This document shows positions 49,454 through 57,284 of a DNA stretch of 64,000 nt, one piece after another; position 1 is the first letter of the stretch; each line of letters starts with the position of its first letter. The translations under genes were made by a program, and so were the position numbers. Source of the DNA: Acinetobacter radioresistens DSM 6976 = NBRC 102413 = CIP 103788 (GTDB lineage: Bacteria > Pseudomonadota > Gammaproteobacteria > Pseudomonadales > Moraxellaceae); NCBI RefSeq assembly GCF_006757745.1, contig NZ_AP019740.1:2852001-2916000 (forward strand). Direction: 5' to 3'. The notes under the pieces were generated by a model. The model ran no database searches and had not been told where the DNA came from. It saw nothing but the letters and a program-made list of their open reading frames with translations.

Positions 49454-49483
49454 AGAAGCCCAGATCTGGGCTTCTTTATATTT
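49446..49483. terminator. Bidirectional terminator (38-bp perfect palindrome)
   Basis: The region from 49446 to 49483 is a perfect palindrome centred on CAGATCTG, with the stem AAAGAAGCCCAG and A/T-rich ends on both sides. It contains the MFS stop codon (49451-49453) and lies 6 bases beyond the gshB stop on the other strand. Confidence 0.93.
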
Positions 49484-49489
49484 CCAGTT

Positions 49490-50434
49490 TTAAGCTGAGG
49501 AGCTGTTTTCCAGAGCTTCAAACAGATCATCTGCAATTGAAGTACCAAACTGGTTATCAATTTCGCGAATACAGGTTGGACTAGTAACGTTAATTTCAGT
49601 CACATAATTACCAATAACGTCAAGGCCTACAAAGATCAGGCCCTTCTCCCTCAGGTAAGGTCCAACTTTAGCTGCAATTGCTTTATCATTTTCAGTTAAG
49701 AGACGGGCCTCACCCAAACCACCTGCTGCCAGATTACCGCGTATTTCACCATTTTGTGGAATACGCGCCAAGCAGTATGGTACAGGCTCTCCGTTGATCA
49801 TTAAAATACGTTTATCACCATCAACAATTTCCGGAATATAACGCTGTGCCATAATTGGCTGTTGTCCGAGTTGAGTCAGCATTTCTAGTGTGGAACCAAT
49901 ATTGGCTCCTGTCGCACTTAAGCGGAAAATTCCAGCGCCGCCCATACCATCAAGTGGTTTGACAATCACATCCTGATGTTCTGCAATAAATTCACGAATC
50001 AGCTGTTGCTGTGAGGTCACCAGGGTTGGCACCTGCAATTCTGGAAACTGAGTTGCAAACAGTTTTTCGTTACAGTCGCGCAGGCTCTGCGGTTTATTGA
50101 CAATACGTGCACCTTCCCGCTCTGCCTGCTCCAGAATATAAGTTGTATAGACAAAGTTCATGTCAAATGGCGGATCTTTACGCATCAATACCACATCATA
50201 GGCTGCGATTGATTCTTTTTGTTTTTCGCCTAACTCGTAGTAATGATTATAGTCTTCAAATACTTTTAAAGGAGAAATCAGGCCCCAGGCTTTACCCTGA
50301 TCAATGTATAAGTCTTGCTGTAATGCATAACCGAGTTCATGGCCACGACGGCTGGCTGCCCATAGCATGGCCATGGTTGAGTCCTTTTTCAGATTTACAT
50401 TTTCGATCGGATCCATCACAACAAGTACGCGCAT
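49490..50434 (-). CDS. gshB: Glutathione synthetase
   Basis: The ATP-grasp enzyme adds glycine to gamma-glutamylcysteine. I choose ATG 50434 (MRVLVVMDPIENVNLKKDST), giving 314 residues, matching E. coli (316); an in-frame TTG six codons upstream is less likely. Motifs: VIVKPLDGMGGAGIFRL (about 150-166), MAQRYIPEIVDGDKRILMING (split across 190-210) and the metal/glutathione site GLDVIGNYVTEINVTSPT (about 272-289). gshA is at the far end of the window. Confidence 0.97.
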   Translation of the reverse strand: MRVLVVMDPIENVNLKKDSTMAMLWAASRRGHELGYALQQDLYIDQGKAWGLISPLKVFEDYNHYYELGEKQKESIAAYDVVLMRKDPPFDMNFVYTTYILEQAEREGARIVNKPQSLRDCNEKLFATQFPELQVPTLVTSQQQLIREFIAEHQDVIVKPLDGMGGAGIFRLSATGANIGSTLEMLTQLGQQPIMAQRYIPEIVDGDKRILMINGEPVPYCLARIPQNGEIRGNLAAGGLGEARLLTENDKAIAAKVGPYLREKGLIFVGLDVIGNYVTEINVTSPTCIREIDNQFGTSIADDLFEALENSSSA

Positions 50435-50691
50435 CTGTCTTTGCTCTATCAATTTTTAATCCAGAAAAGTATAGCGGAGATTAACTGTGCTTTTTTCTCA
50501 ATTTTAGTAAAGCTTTTATTTCATGTTAAATATCTTTATAAAAAGGGTCAGTATATAAAACCCTGTCAGACCTTAATATTATTGATTATTTTTAGATCCT
50601 CTATATAGGCTGATTTTTCCAGGTGATCAAAACGAAATAAAGAACTCAAACTGGTCAGGAGTTATAACTTTATTTGATTGAATAGAAGAAT

Positions 50692-50716
50692 AAAGCCCTA
50701 TTATAAATAGGGCTTT
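50692..50716 (-). terminator. Terminator after pyrE
   Basis: AAAGCCCTATT (50692-50702) pairs with AATAGGGCTTT (50706-50716) across three bases, 28 bases past the pyrE stop on the minus strand. Confidence 0.88.
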
Positions 50717-50743
50717 AAAAGGCTTAAACTGTTCGACCGAATA

Positions 50744-51394
50744 TCAGATCCCATATTTCACTCGATAGGCTTCCATTTTTGAAAGTGCCGCCTTATCGCC
50801 CTTCGTTTCTAGATAATTCATCAAGTCTTTCATCGTAATCAGTGCATGTACAGGAATCTCCAGCTCCTTCTGCACTTCCTGAATTGCAGAGAGTTCACCC
50901 TGTCCTTTTTCTTGGCGATCAAGTGCAACCAGTACGCCGGCAATTGATGCACCCGCATTTTTAAGGATAGTTACTACTTCACGGATGGCTGTGCCAGCAG
51001 TAATCACGTCATCAATAATCCAGACTTTTTTTCCTTGTACTGAAGCACCTACCAGTACTCCACCTTCGCCATGATCCTTGGCTTCTTTACGGTTAAAGCC
51101 CCATGGTACACTTACACCATGATTTTGTGATAAAGCCACAGCTGTAGCGGCCACAAATGGAATCCCTTTATAGGCTGGCCCGAAAATTACTTCTACCTGA
51201 TTGCATTCTGTCAGCTTGTCAGCATAACCTGCTGCCAGTAATGACAATGCTTCGCCATCATTAAGTAAACCTGCGTTAAAAAAATAAGGACTCACACGGC
51301 CTGATTTTAAAGTAAACTCACCAAATTTAAGCACACCACGTGATAAGGCAAGTTCGATGAAAGCTTGCGGGTTAAATTGCACAGGCGTTGTCAT
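50744..51394 (-). CDS. pyrE: Orotate phosphoribosyltransferase
   Basis: This 216-residue enzyme joins orotate and PRPP to give OMP in pyrimidine synthesis. I choose ATG 51394 ([17 protein letters not shown]), with GGAG 7 bases upstream. [23 protein letters not shown] and the PRPP-binding [13 protein letters not shown] (about 117-129) are all typical. Length matches E. coli PyrE (213). It is divergent from xthA, with 39 bases between the start codons. Confidence 0.97.
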   Translation of the reverse strand: MTTPVQFNPQAFIELALSRGVLKFGEFTLKSGRVSPYFFNAGLLNDGEALSLLAAGYADKLTECNQVEVIFGPAYKGIPFVAATAVALSQNHGVSVPWGFNRKEAKDHGEGGVLVGASVQGKKVWIIDDVITAGTAIREVVTILKNAGASIAGVLVALDRQEKGQGELSAIQEVQKELEIPVHALITMKDLMNYLETKGDKAALSKMEAYRVKYGI

Positions 51395-51433
51395 GAGGTG
51401 CTCCAAATTTTTAGATTGAGGTAAGACTTGCGC

Positions 51434-52255
51434 ATGATACCAAAGAGTAGCTATCCAGGTGATCAAAAAATTCTACGTGTAGTTTCAATTAACGTAAACG
51501 GTTTACGTTCCTCAGTGACTAAAGGCCTGCTGGAATGGTTGGAACAGTCTGATGCTGATGTAATTTGCATGCAGGAGAGCCGGATTACCCATGCGCAGTG
51601 GACCGATAAATTTAAACCAGAAGGCTGGTACACGCATCTGTTTCCAGCTGAGCGTCCAGGCTATGCTGGAACTGCGATCTATAGCCGCCTGCCTTTTATT
51701 TCAGTTAAAGATGGCCTAGGTTTTGAACTGGCTGACAGCCAAGGCCGCTTTGTTACAGCTGAATTTGATTTAGGACTCGGCTATCCGGTTTATATCTGTT
51801 CACTTTACTTACCATCAGGTTCATCTGGTGATGAAGCACAGGCACGTAAAGATCACTTTTTAGAAGAGTATCAAAAAATCCTTAAGCAGTGGCGAGAGGA
51901 AGGCAAATCTATCATTATCTGTGGGGATTATAATATCGTACATAAACGTATTGATATTAAAAACTGGTCAGGTAACCAGAAGTCCTCCGGCTGTCTACCT
52001 CATGAACGGGCGTGGCTGGACCATATCTATGATGAACTGGGTTATGTAGATACATTCCGTGAAGTTCGTCCAGAAGCAGAACTTTATTCGTGGTGGTCCA
52101 ACCGTGGTCAGGCCCGTGCTAAAAATGTAGGTTGGCGAATTGATTACCAAGCTTGTTCACCAGACTGGAAAAACCGTACAGTCAATGCCTGGGTATATAA
52201 AGAACAATGGTTTAGTGATCATGCACCAGTCATAATCGACTATAAAATAAACTAA
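51434..52255 (+). CDS. xthA: Exodeoxyribonuclease III
   Basis: The 273-residue AP endonuclease/3'-5' exonuclease of base-excision repair belongs to the exonuclease-endonuclease-phosphatase fold. I choose ATG 51434, with GAGGTAAG 8 bases upstream, over the in-frame TTG at 51428. Motifs: [12 protein letters not shown] (about 18-29), [10 protein letters not shown] with the metal-binding Glu, [23 protein letters not shown] (about 160-172) and the terminal [10 protein letters not shown]. Closer to the ExoA/XthA type without extra domains. A GGA-rich RNA candidate lies downstream. Confidence 0.96.
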   Translation: MIPKSSYPGDQKILRVVSINVNGLRSSVTKGLLEWLEQSDADVICMQESRITHAQWTDKFKPEGWYTHLFPAERPGYAGTAIYSRLPFISVKDGLGFELADSQGRFVTAEFDLGLGYPVYICSLYLPSGSSGDEAQARKDHFLEEYQKILKQWREEGKSIIICGDYNIVHKRIDIKNWSGNQKSSGCLPHERAWLDHIYDELGYVDTFREVRPEAELYSWWSNRGQARAKNVGWRIDYQACSPDWKNRTVNAWVYKEQWFSDHAPVIIDYKIN

Positions 52256-52351
52256 ATTAGTGTACACTTGTAAACTCAATGTGAGTTTTTGTCCTACATG
52301 ATTTGTAGTTATTGTTTCTTTTTATTACAGCTGCTTAAGCGCATTATACCG
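52256..52351 (+). promoter_or_regulatory. Promoter region of the GGA-rich RNA
   Basis: A dyad CTACA-TGATT-TGTAG (52294-52308) lies about 53 bases before the predicted start. TTTATT (52321-52326) and TATACC (52345-52350), 18 bases apart, are the best -35/-10 pair, giving a start near 52354-52358. The dyad is a candidate activator site, though it is not the GacA consensus. Confidence 0.45.
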
Positions 52352-52512
52352 CTACGGCACAAGGATGGGTCAGGATGACACGAAAAGGATCGGAAGCCGT
52401 AGGATGAAGAAAATAATCTAAATGATTTAGCTTATTTTTTAAGGACATGACAATGGACGTTAGCTTGAGACCCGCATGATCAGGATGATTAAATGTGGGT
52501 TTTCTCTATTTT
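52352..52512 (+). ncRNA. Candidate CsrB/RsmZ-type CsrA-sequestering RNA
   Basis: Within about 130 bases there are eight GGA triplets, at 52363, 52373, 52387, 52392, 52402, 52443, 52455 and 52483. Three read CAGGATG or TAGGATG and one AAGGATG, the repeat of E. coli CsrB. A long-range stem CTACGGC/GCCGTAG (52352-52358 and 52396-52402) encloses four of them. Two are in four-pair hairpins with GGA as the loop: GTCA-GGA-TGAC and ATCA-GGA-TGAT. The latter is inside the terminal stem ACCCGCAT/ATGTGGGT (52470-52477, 52493-52500), which ends in TTTCTCTATTTT. An inner hairpin at 52412-52436, followed by T residues, could end a shorter form. No reading frame is conserved in it. Confidence 0.7.
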
Positions 52513-52702
52513 AGGACCCTCATTTTGTAAAACCCTCTTGATTTATATATTTTTAAATCTTACTTCTTTATTAAATTATTTTAAGTCTTTCATGTGACAG
52601 TCCTGTGTCACTTTCATAAAACTTTAATTTCAATCGAATAGCCAATACTAGTAATTTTAGCTAACCTTTAGTCTTGTCGAAAAGGTTAAAAAAGATAGTA
52701 AT
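52513..52702 (+). other. Intergenic region upstream of the ArsC-like gene
   Basis: This AT-rich stretch includes an inverted repeat GTGACAG-TCC-TGTGTCAC (about 52594-52611), a possible operator for the ArsC-like gene. AAAAGGTT near 52680 is the only weak ribosome-binding site candidate. Confidence 0.35.
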
Positions 52703-53059
52703 ATGCTGAAAATTTATGGAATTAAAAATTGCAGTTCAATGAAAAAAGCGTTTGATCTGCTCAATGAACTAAACTTGCCCTATGCATTTCATGACTATAA
52801 AAAACAGGGAATAGATAAAGAAACTCTCAAGGAATGGCTGGACCAGATGGGAGCTGATGTAATTCTTAATAAAAAAGGAACCACCTGGCGAAAACTTTCG
52901 GAAACAGAGCAGCAGAAAGCCCTAGAGAGTGAAGAGCAGCTGCTTCAAACCTTAATCACCCATACCAGCTTGGTCAAACGTCCGGTATTAAAAACACCAC
53001 AAGGCTATGTAGTAGGTTTTGATGAATTTTCTTATCGAACGCTTGCTGAGAGAAGCTAA
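52703..53059 (+). CDS. ArsC/Spx-family reductase-like protein
   Basis: A 118-residue thioredoxin-fold protein of the ArsC-like YffB/Spx group. It begins LKIYGIKNCSSMKKAFDLL, in which the single Cys followed by Ser-Ser takes the place of the CxxC motif, then YAFHDYKKQGIDKETL and a terminal RPVLKTPQGYVVGFDE. The group is thought to use glutathione-dependent chemistry, but no substrate is established. The ATG at 52703 is the natural start. It shares a bidirectional terminator with the DUF2147 gene. Confidence 0.9.
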   Translation: MLKIYGIKNCSSMKKAFDLLNELNLPYAFHDYKKQGIDKETLKEWLDQMGADVILNKKGTTWRKLSETEQQKALESEEQLLQTLITHTSLVKRPVLKTPQGYVVGFDEFSYRTLAERS

Positions 53060-53076
53060 GTTTAAAATATAAAAAT

Positions 53077-53100
53077 CCCGGCAATTTTGCCGGGAGTTTT
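53077..53100. terminator. Bidirectional terminator
   Basis: CCCGGC (53077-53082) pairs with GCCGGG (53089-53094) across AATTTT, with T or A tracts outside on both strands. It separates the convergent ArsC-like and DUF2147 genes. Confidence 0.9.
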
Positions 53101-53124
53101 ATCGAATTTGACTTTAATTCAAGC

Positions 53125-53562
53125 TTAGTTAGCGCGAACCCAAGTCTGGTTACGGCCTAGAGCTGATACACCGATATAACCACGCAATTTCAGTTTTTTA
53201 CCACCTTCAGCCAGCTCACCTTTCAGTTTATAGGTTTTACCTGACTGCGGATCAAGAATGGTACCGCCATCATATTTGTTGGTACCTACACTTTTCAGGT
53301 TATGAACAATGGTTAAACCTTTAAGTGACTTGTTTTTGTATGGACCTTCACATTTCGTACAGGCATTTTCCTCACCTTTGGTGAGTACATTCTGAATAGA
53401 TGCTGTCAGAGTTCCATTTTTCTGTTCAGTAAACTTGACTAAGGCTTTCGCTTGATTAGTCTGGTCGTCTATCGTTTTCCATACTGTACCATTAAGCGGA
53501 TCAGCTGCATTTGCCAAAGCAGTCACACTGAACAGTCCTAACACAATTGCGATTTTTTTCAT
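53125..53562 (-). CDS. DUF2147 exported protein
   Basis: The 145-residue precursor has a signal peptide (MKKIAIVLGLFSVTALANA, cut before Ala20). The mature part has the DUF2147 pattern: GTVWKTIDDQTNQAKALVKF, a Cys pair CTKC (about 68-71), SLKGLTIVHNLK, and GYIGVSALGRNQTWVRA at the end. The family is a small secreted beta-rich domain of unknown function, common in Acinetobacter and other proteobacteria. The CxxC could be a disulfide in the periplasm. Confidence 0.92.
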   Translation of the reverse strand: MKKIAIVLGLFSVTALANAADPLNGTVWKTIDDQTNQAKALVKFTEQKNGTLTASIQNVLTKGEENACTKCEGPYKNKSLKGLTIVHNLKSVGTNKYDGGTILDPQSGKTYKLKGELAEGGKKLKLRGYIGVSALGRNQTWVRAN

Positions 53563-53721
53563 TTTTCTAGCTTCCCTTGTCCTGCACTAGTCGACCACCC
53601 TAGTATTAAAGAAGTCACAACAAGAATTCAACTTTTGAATGTGACCGTTTAGTGTACGCTTGTAAAAACTGTCGGTAAATACACTTCAATAAAAATAGTA
53701 AATCACCATAATGGAAAAAGT

Positions 53722-54633
53722 ATGAAGATTGACCCAATTTTTAAACAATTTTTAGCCGAGTCACTGCTGAAATCGCTGGTACGTAAACCAAGCCAATTTG
53801 CTCTTCCTCTTCCTGTACTGCGTACTGCGTTTAATCAGTTGGGCCGAGTCTTTCCCAAAAATCCTGAAGTCGAGATCCGGGCACTCCGGTTAGCCGGTGT
53901 TCGCGCAGAAGAAATCAAGCCCCAACCTAATGCTACCCAGATGATTCTACATATTCATGGTGGTGCTTTCTTTTTAGGAGGTTTGGCTACTCACCGGTCT
54001 TTTATGACTGAGCTTGCTGCCCGAACCCAGATGCAGGTCGTTCATATTGACTATCCTTTGGCACCAGAGCATCCATACCCCGAAGCTCTGGAAGCTGTAT
54101 ATGATATTTACCAGACTCTACTCGACCAAGATATTCAGCCCAAAGATATTATTCTGTCAGGTGATTCTTGTGGAGCTAATCTTGCATTAGCACTGATTTT
54201 ACGACTCAAGCAGAATGAACAACCATTGCCGAGTGCACTGGTACTTATGTCACCATTTCTGGATCTGACCTTGACTAGTGAATCCTTACGCTACAACCGT
54301 AAACTTGATGCATTATTATCAGTCGAATTGTTGGAACGGGGTATTGAATACTATGTACCGCCTTCAATAGATACAGCAGACCCACAGGTTTCACCCTTAT
54401 TTGGTGACTTCAGCGGTTTACCCCCAACTCTGGTTCAAGTCGGTTCTAAAGAAATTCTGCTAGATGATGCGCAGCGTTTTAAGGAAAAGGCCGAAGCTGC
54501 TGGAGTTGAGGTAGATTTTAAAATTTATACGGGTATGTGGCATAACTTTTCAATGTTCAGCGCCTGGTTTGATGAAAGTAAGCAGGCACTCGCTGACCTA
54601 TCTGAATTTGCACATCGAATTGACCGCAGCTGA
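53722..54633 (+). CDS. Alpha/beta hydrolase of the hormone-sensitive lipase family
   Basis: This 303-residue esterase carries the HSL-family oxyanion motif HIHGGAFFLGG (about 76-86), the nucleophile elbow GDSCGANLALA (about 148-158, Ser150), the Asp in EILLDDAQ near 249 and the His in MWHNFSM near 279. No signal peptide is seen, so it should be cytoplasmic. Members hydrolyse short-chain esters and some are acetyl esterases. The physiological substrate is unknown. The gene is monocistronic and ends at a convergent terminator. Confidence 0.92.
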   Translation: MKIDPIFKQFLAESLLKSLVRKPSQFALPLPVLRTAFNQLGRVFPKNPEVEIRALRLAGVRAEEIKPQPNATQMILHIHGGAFFLGGLATHRSFMTELAARTQMQVVHIDYPLAPEHPYPEALEAVYDIYQTLLDQDIQPKDIILSGDSCGANLALALILRLKQNEQPLPSALVLMSPFLDLTLTSESLRYNRKLDALLSVELLERGIEYYVPPSIDTADPQVSPLFGDFSGLPPTLVQVGSKEILLDDAQRFKEKAEAAGVEVDFKIYTGMWHNFSMFSAWFDESKQALADLSEFAHRIDRS

Positions 54634-54733
54634 TTTTTAATAAAATCAGAAAGATAGTGTCATTTTATTGTTCAATAGGACAGTCAATATAGTTTTATAT
54701 TCTGTTTATTAATAATAACTAATATCAAATATC

Positions 54734-54772
54734 AGTAGAAGCCGGCATTTAAATAAATACCGGCTTTCTACT
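54734..54772. terminator. Convergent terminator
   Basis: AGTAGAAGCCGG (54734-54745) pairs with CCGGCTTTCTACT (54760-54772), with one bulged T and a 14-base loop. It lies between the convergent esterase and outer-membrane protein genes. Confidence 0.78.
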
Positions 54773-54792
54773 AATCTTATCTGTATTACTTC

Positions 54793-55560
54793 CTAAAACA
54801 GATAAGAAATACCTAAACCACCCTGATAATCTGGTGTGTCTCCTGCAAGGCCGACCCCGACGCTAGCATCCAGCTGGGTACGATTATTAACCTGATACAT
54901 CAGGCCTGAAGCTAGAGAGGTTTCATCTGACCGGCTTTCTGCCTTACGATAAACGAATTCAGAAAAACCGGACAACTTGCCAGCAATCTGATATTCAAAT
55001 GTAGGTACAGCAGTAACTGCCCAGTTACCATCTTGTACTTCATAACGCATTGTGATTGAAGTATTAACCAGATCATTATAAACATAGGCAACAGCAGAAC
55101 TCAGACTATAAATATCATCTTCATTACTAAAACCACTATTACCGGTTGCCAGAACAGCTTCTGCCAGAATTGCCATCGATAGACGCTCATCACCTAAGTC
55201 TATGGCTTTTTTTACACCAATACTGATATCACCCAAACCGTCATCTTCTGTTGTTTTGCCATTATATTTAGTCTGGGTCCAGGCTGGTCCTTGCCAGCCT
55301 AGTTGTAATTCCAGGTCAGGCATTAAACCGGTCCGTAAAAGTGTATCGGCATTTAAATTTAATACTCTCTGTTTTTCGCCAGCCTGATAACTTTTATCAT
55401 AACTTACTGTCGGTAATCCCTGTTCCCATGCAAGCTGGCCTACCGGTGTAATACTGGTACCAAAACCTGTACCTGGGCGGTCAAAAGAAAAATCGGCAGC
55501 CATCGTATGTACGGTTACAGTAGAAAGCATAACAAAAGATAAAGTTTTAGATAAATTCAT
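54793..55560 (-). CDS. Outer-membrane beta-barrel protein, Phenol_MetA_deg-like
   Basis: I choose ATG 55560 (MNLSKTLSFVML), with GAG 8 bases upstream; an in-frame TTG four codons upstream is also open. The 255-residue precursor has a signal peptide (cut near TMAA) and DFSFDRPGTGFGTSITPVGQLAWEQG, followed by repeated amphipathic strands and a terminal YLF typical of outer-membrane barrels. The pattern resembles the MetA-pathway-of-phenol-degradation (PF13557) family. Transport role unproven. It lies 14 bases downstream of the ankyrin-repeat gene, probably in one operon. Confidence 0.8.
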   Translation of the reverse strand: MNLSKTLSFVMLSTVTVHTMAADFSFDRPGTGFGTSITPVGQLAWEQGLPTVSYDKSYQAGEKQRVLNLNADTLLRTGLMPDLELQLGWQGPAWTQTKYNGKTTEDDGLGDISIGVKKAIDLGDERLSMAILAEAVLATGNSGFSNEDDIYSLSSAVAYVYNDLVNTSITMRYEVQDGNWAVTAVPTFEYQIAGKLSGFSEFVYRKAESRSDETSLASGLMYQVNNRTQLDASVGVGLAGDTPDYQGGLGISYLF

Positions 55561-55574
55561 AAGATTACTCAAAA

Positions 55575-56117
55575 TCAGATTAATTCTTTCGACATTTTTG
55601 CGCCATTTTGACGTAGCAGTTCCAATGCATTTTTTTCTTCAGGTAGTGACTGTGTCCAGTCTATTTTATCAAAATCGCAGTCAAAGAATAATTCGCTGAT
55701 CGATGTGAGAATAGTTTGACCTTCCTCATCACGAGTATTTGGATCTACTTTATGGTCAAGTAAACGTTGTATAGCAGGAGTACAGGCAGCACTTGCAGCA
55801 TCCCAGAGTGGACCATAAAACTCTTCGGCATCCCATAGGTGTAAATTGGCTTTAGCTTCAATTAAAGCATCAAGTATCGCCAAATGTGGTTGTAATTTTT
55901 GCTGTTTTTCCTGCTCTGTCAAAGGTTGATCAGAAGCATAAGCTTCTGAAACGTCTTCCCACCATTGAAACAGGCCATCGCATACTACTGAAATAGGAGG
56001 ACCTTTTTCAGGATCAATAAAATTCGGGTCGAGCCCCTCATTTAAAAGACGCTGTACCTGCTCCAGATCTAATTCTTCTATGGCCTGGATCAAGGCTTGT
56101 TGTGGGGCAGTTAACAT
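55575..56117 (-). CDS. Ankyrin-repeat protein
   Basis: The 180-residue protein has no signal peptide and shows ankyrin-type repeats: ALIQAIEELDLEQVQRLLNEGLDPNFIDPEKG (about 8-39, in motif form), then LAILDALIEAKANLHLWDAEEF and IQRLLDHKVDPNTRDEEGQTIL (split across 131-152). It is acidic and cytoplasmic. It is the first gene before the outer-membrane barrel gene and the link is only genomic. Ankyrin proteins act as binding scaffolds; the partner is unknown. Confidence 0.85.
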   Translation of the reverse strand: MLTAPQQALIQAIEELDLEQVQRLLNEGLDPNFIDPEKGPPISVVCDGLFQWWEDVSEAYASDQPLTEQEKQQKLQPHLAILDALIEAKANLHLWDAEEFYGPLWDAASAACTPAIQRLLDHKVDPNTRDEEGQTILTSISELFFDCDFDKIDWTQSLPEEKNALELLRQNGAKMSKELI

Positions 56118-56208
56118 ATCTTGGCACTCTACAGGAAATTTTCTCCTATTATGCCGAAGAATTATTTATTTGTTGAAAGGAAATTGTTGAATAAAAATAA
56201 TAAGCCAT

Positions 56209-56233
56209 AAAAAAGCCCCTAAGGGGCTTTTTT
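56209..56233. terminator. Terminator after HPF-like gene
   Basis: AAAAAAGCCCC (56209-56219) pairs with GGGGCTTTTTT (56223-56233) across TAA, 3 bases past the stop of the HPF-like gene on the minus strand. Confidence 0.93.
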
Positions 56234-56235
56234 TC

Positions 56236-56589
56236 TTACTCAGGTAATTCATCTGGTATTTCGAGAGTACCACCACGCTGAGGTTCATTTTTCTCAATTA
56301 AATGCTCGAGACTACGTTTCAATTTGTCTATAGCTCCATGAATGGCTAAATCGACACTCGGTGCTTTATGCTTGACTGCAACAGGTTTTAATCCGGAAGG
56401 ACGGGCTTCGATCATACAACGGATATCGTCATCTCCACCTTTTAAGCCGTTCTCATCAGTGATATGAACTGAAAAATGAGTAATTCGCTCATTGTGACGT
56501 TCGAATTCTTGGTTTAGTTCTGCACGCACATAGCTAATCAGACGTTCACTGTTTTGAATATTTTTATCTGTACGGATTTCAATGTTCAT
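56236..56589 (-). CDS. HPF/RaiA-family ribosome-associated protein
   Basis: I choose ATG 56589 (MNIEIRTDKNIQNSERL), with AGAGGATGAG just upstream; the upstream open codons are not family-like. The 117-residue product has the beta-alpha-beta HPF/sigma-54 modulation fold: SYVRAELNQEFERHNERITHFSVHI and CMIEARPSGLKPVAVKHKA, then a long helix AIHGAIDKLKRSLEHLIEK. Such proteins bind the 30S subunit and promote ribosome hibernation or protection. It lacks the long C-terminal domain of the long-form HPF. Not tied to rpoN here. Confidence 0.86.
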   Translation of the reverse strand: MNIEIRTDKNIQNSERLISYVRAELNQEFERHNERITHFSVHITDENGLKGGDDDIRCMIEARPSGLKPVAVKHKAPSVDLAIHGAIDKLKRSLEHLIEKNEPQRGGTLEIPDELPE

Positions 56590-56998
56590 AATCTCATCCT
56601 CTTCTTTCTGGTCGAATCTTACCTGTGCAAAACTTGTTGGAATTGACACATTATTACGGGTGACTTAAACACAATACTTAATGATTTACCGAGCAGTTTT
56701 TTGTGCCTATCCTCCTGTTTTAGCTCAATTCTCGCTAAAATTTTATTCATGCTGTTATCTTCAATATCGGGCTAAGTTTAAAAATATGCAAGTGAATTCT
56801 GTAAAAATTTCTAAAGCATACACAACGGTAACAACACATCACGCTTTTCCCTACAAACCTATTTAGATATATGCATAAATCCTGCTTTAATAAGCCATAG
56901 TGGTTTTTGAAGAACCTTGTCCCATATTTTCGAACCGGTTAGACATGCTCCCTTTATAAGAAGATTCATTTTGAGTTCATAGAATACAGAGATTAAGG
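56590..56998. other. Intergenic stretch before the RNA candidate
   Basis: About 400 AT-rich bases. An open frame at 56681-56866 on the plus strand has no ribosome-binding site or protein-like composition and I reject it as a gene. I see nothing else convincing; the promoter of the HPF-like gene must be at its left end. Confidence 0.4.
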
Positions 56999-57026
56999 TT
57001 GCAACTTGTTTTATAATCGGTATGAT
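56999..57026 (+). promoter_or_regulatory. Promoter of the structured RNA candidate
   Basis: TTGCAA (56999-57004) and TATGAT (57021-57026) are separated by 16 bases, a good sigma-70 pair, predicting a start near 57033. Confidence 0.6.
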
Positions 57027-57032
57027 CTAAAT

Positions 57033-57208
57033 ATATAATTTTTCAGGCCTATTCCAGATAACTGGAGAAGGGCCAGTTTTTTTAACCAGAGAGTTTAAGG
57101 AAAATTTCAAGAGTTCCGCTTAAAATTCTTGATACATTCAGTTTCAGCTTTAATTCCGAGTTTATCTTATATTTGTTTTAGCGCGTCCACTTCGGTGGAC
57201 TTTTTTTC
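57033..57208 (+). ncRNA. Candidate structured small RNA
   Basis: A predicted 175-base transcript runs from a sigma-70-like promoter to a textbook terminator, GTCCAC-TTCG-GTGGAC plus seven T (57185-57207). Near the 5' end GGCC (57046-57049 and 57071-57074) and TCCAG/CTGGA (57053-57057 and 57062-57066) form a stacked hairpin capped by ATAA. TCAAGA/TCTTGA forms a second hairpin near 57107-57132. No coding frame with a ribosome-binding site lies inside. It ends 77 bases before the Tsx-like gene, so it could be an sRNA or an attenuated leader of that gene. Confidence 0.55.
57185..57207 (+). terminator. UUCG-capped terminator
   Basis: GTCCAC-TTCG-GTGGAC followed by seven T residues. There is no protein gene upstream on this strand for 2.5 kb. 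Confidence 0.93.
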
Positions 57209-57284
57209 TTTACTGCTTAAATTTTGTCTTTATTTTTAAACAATAGTGTGTATTCTTTATGCCGTCTACGGGGGAGAGACTGAC

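Noticed and set aside
56681..56866. 61-codon open frame downstream of the HPF-like gene
   Set aside because: No ribosome-binding site; the composition looks like translated AT-rich non-coding DNA.
56925..56945. tRNA-like TTCGAACC element
   Set aside because: No acceptor stem or cloverleaf can be drawn around it.
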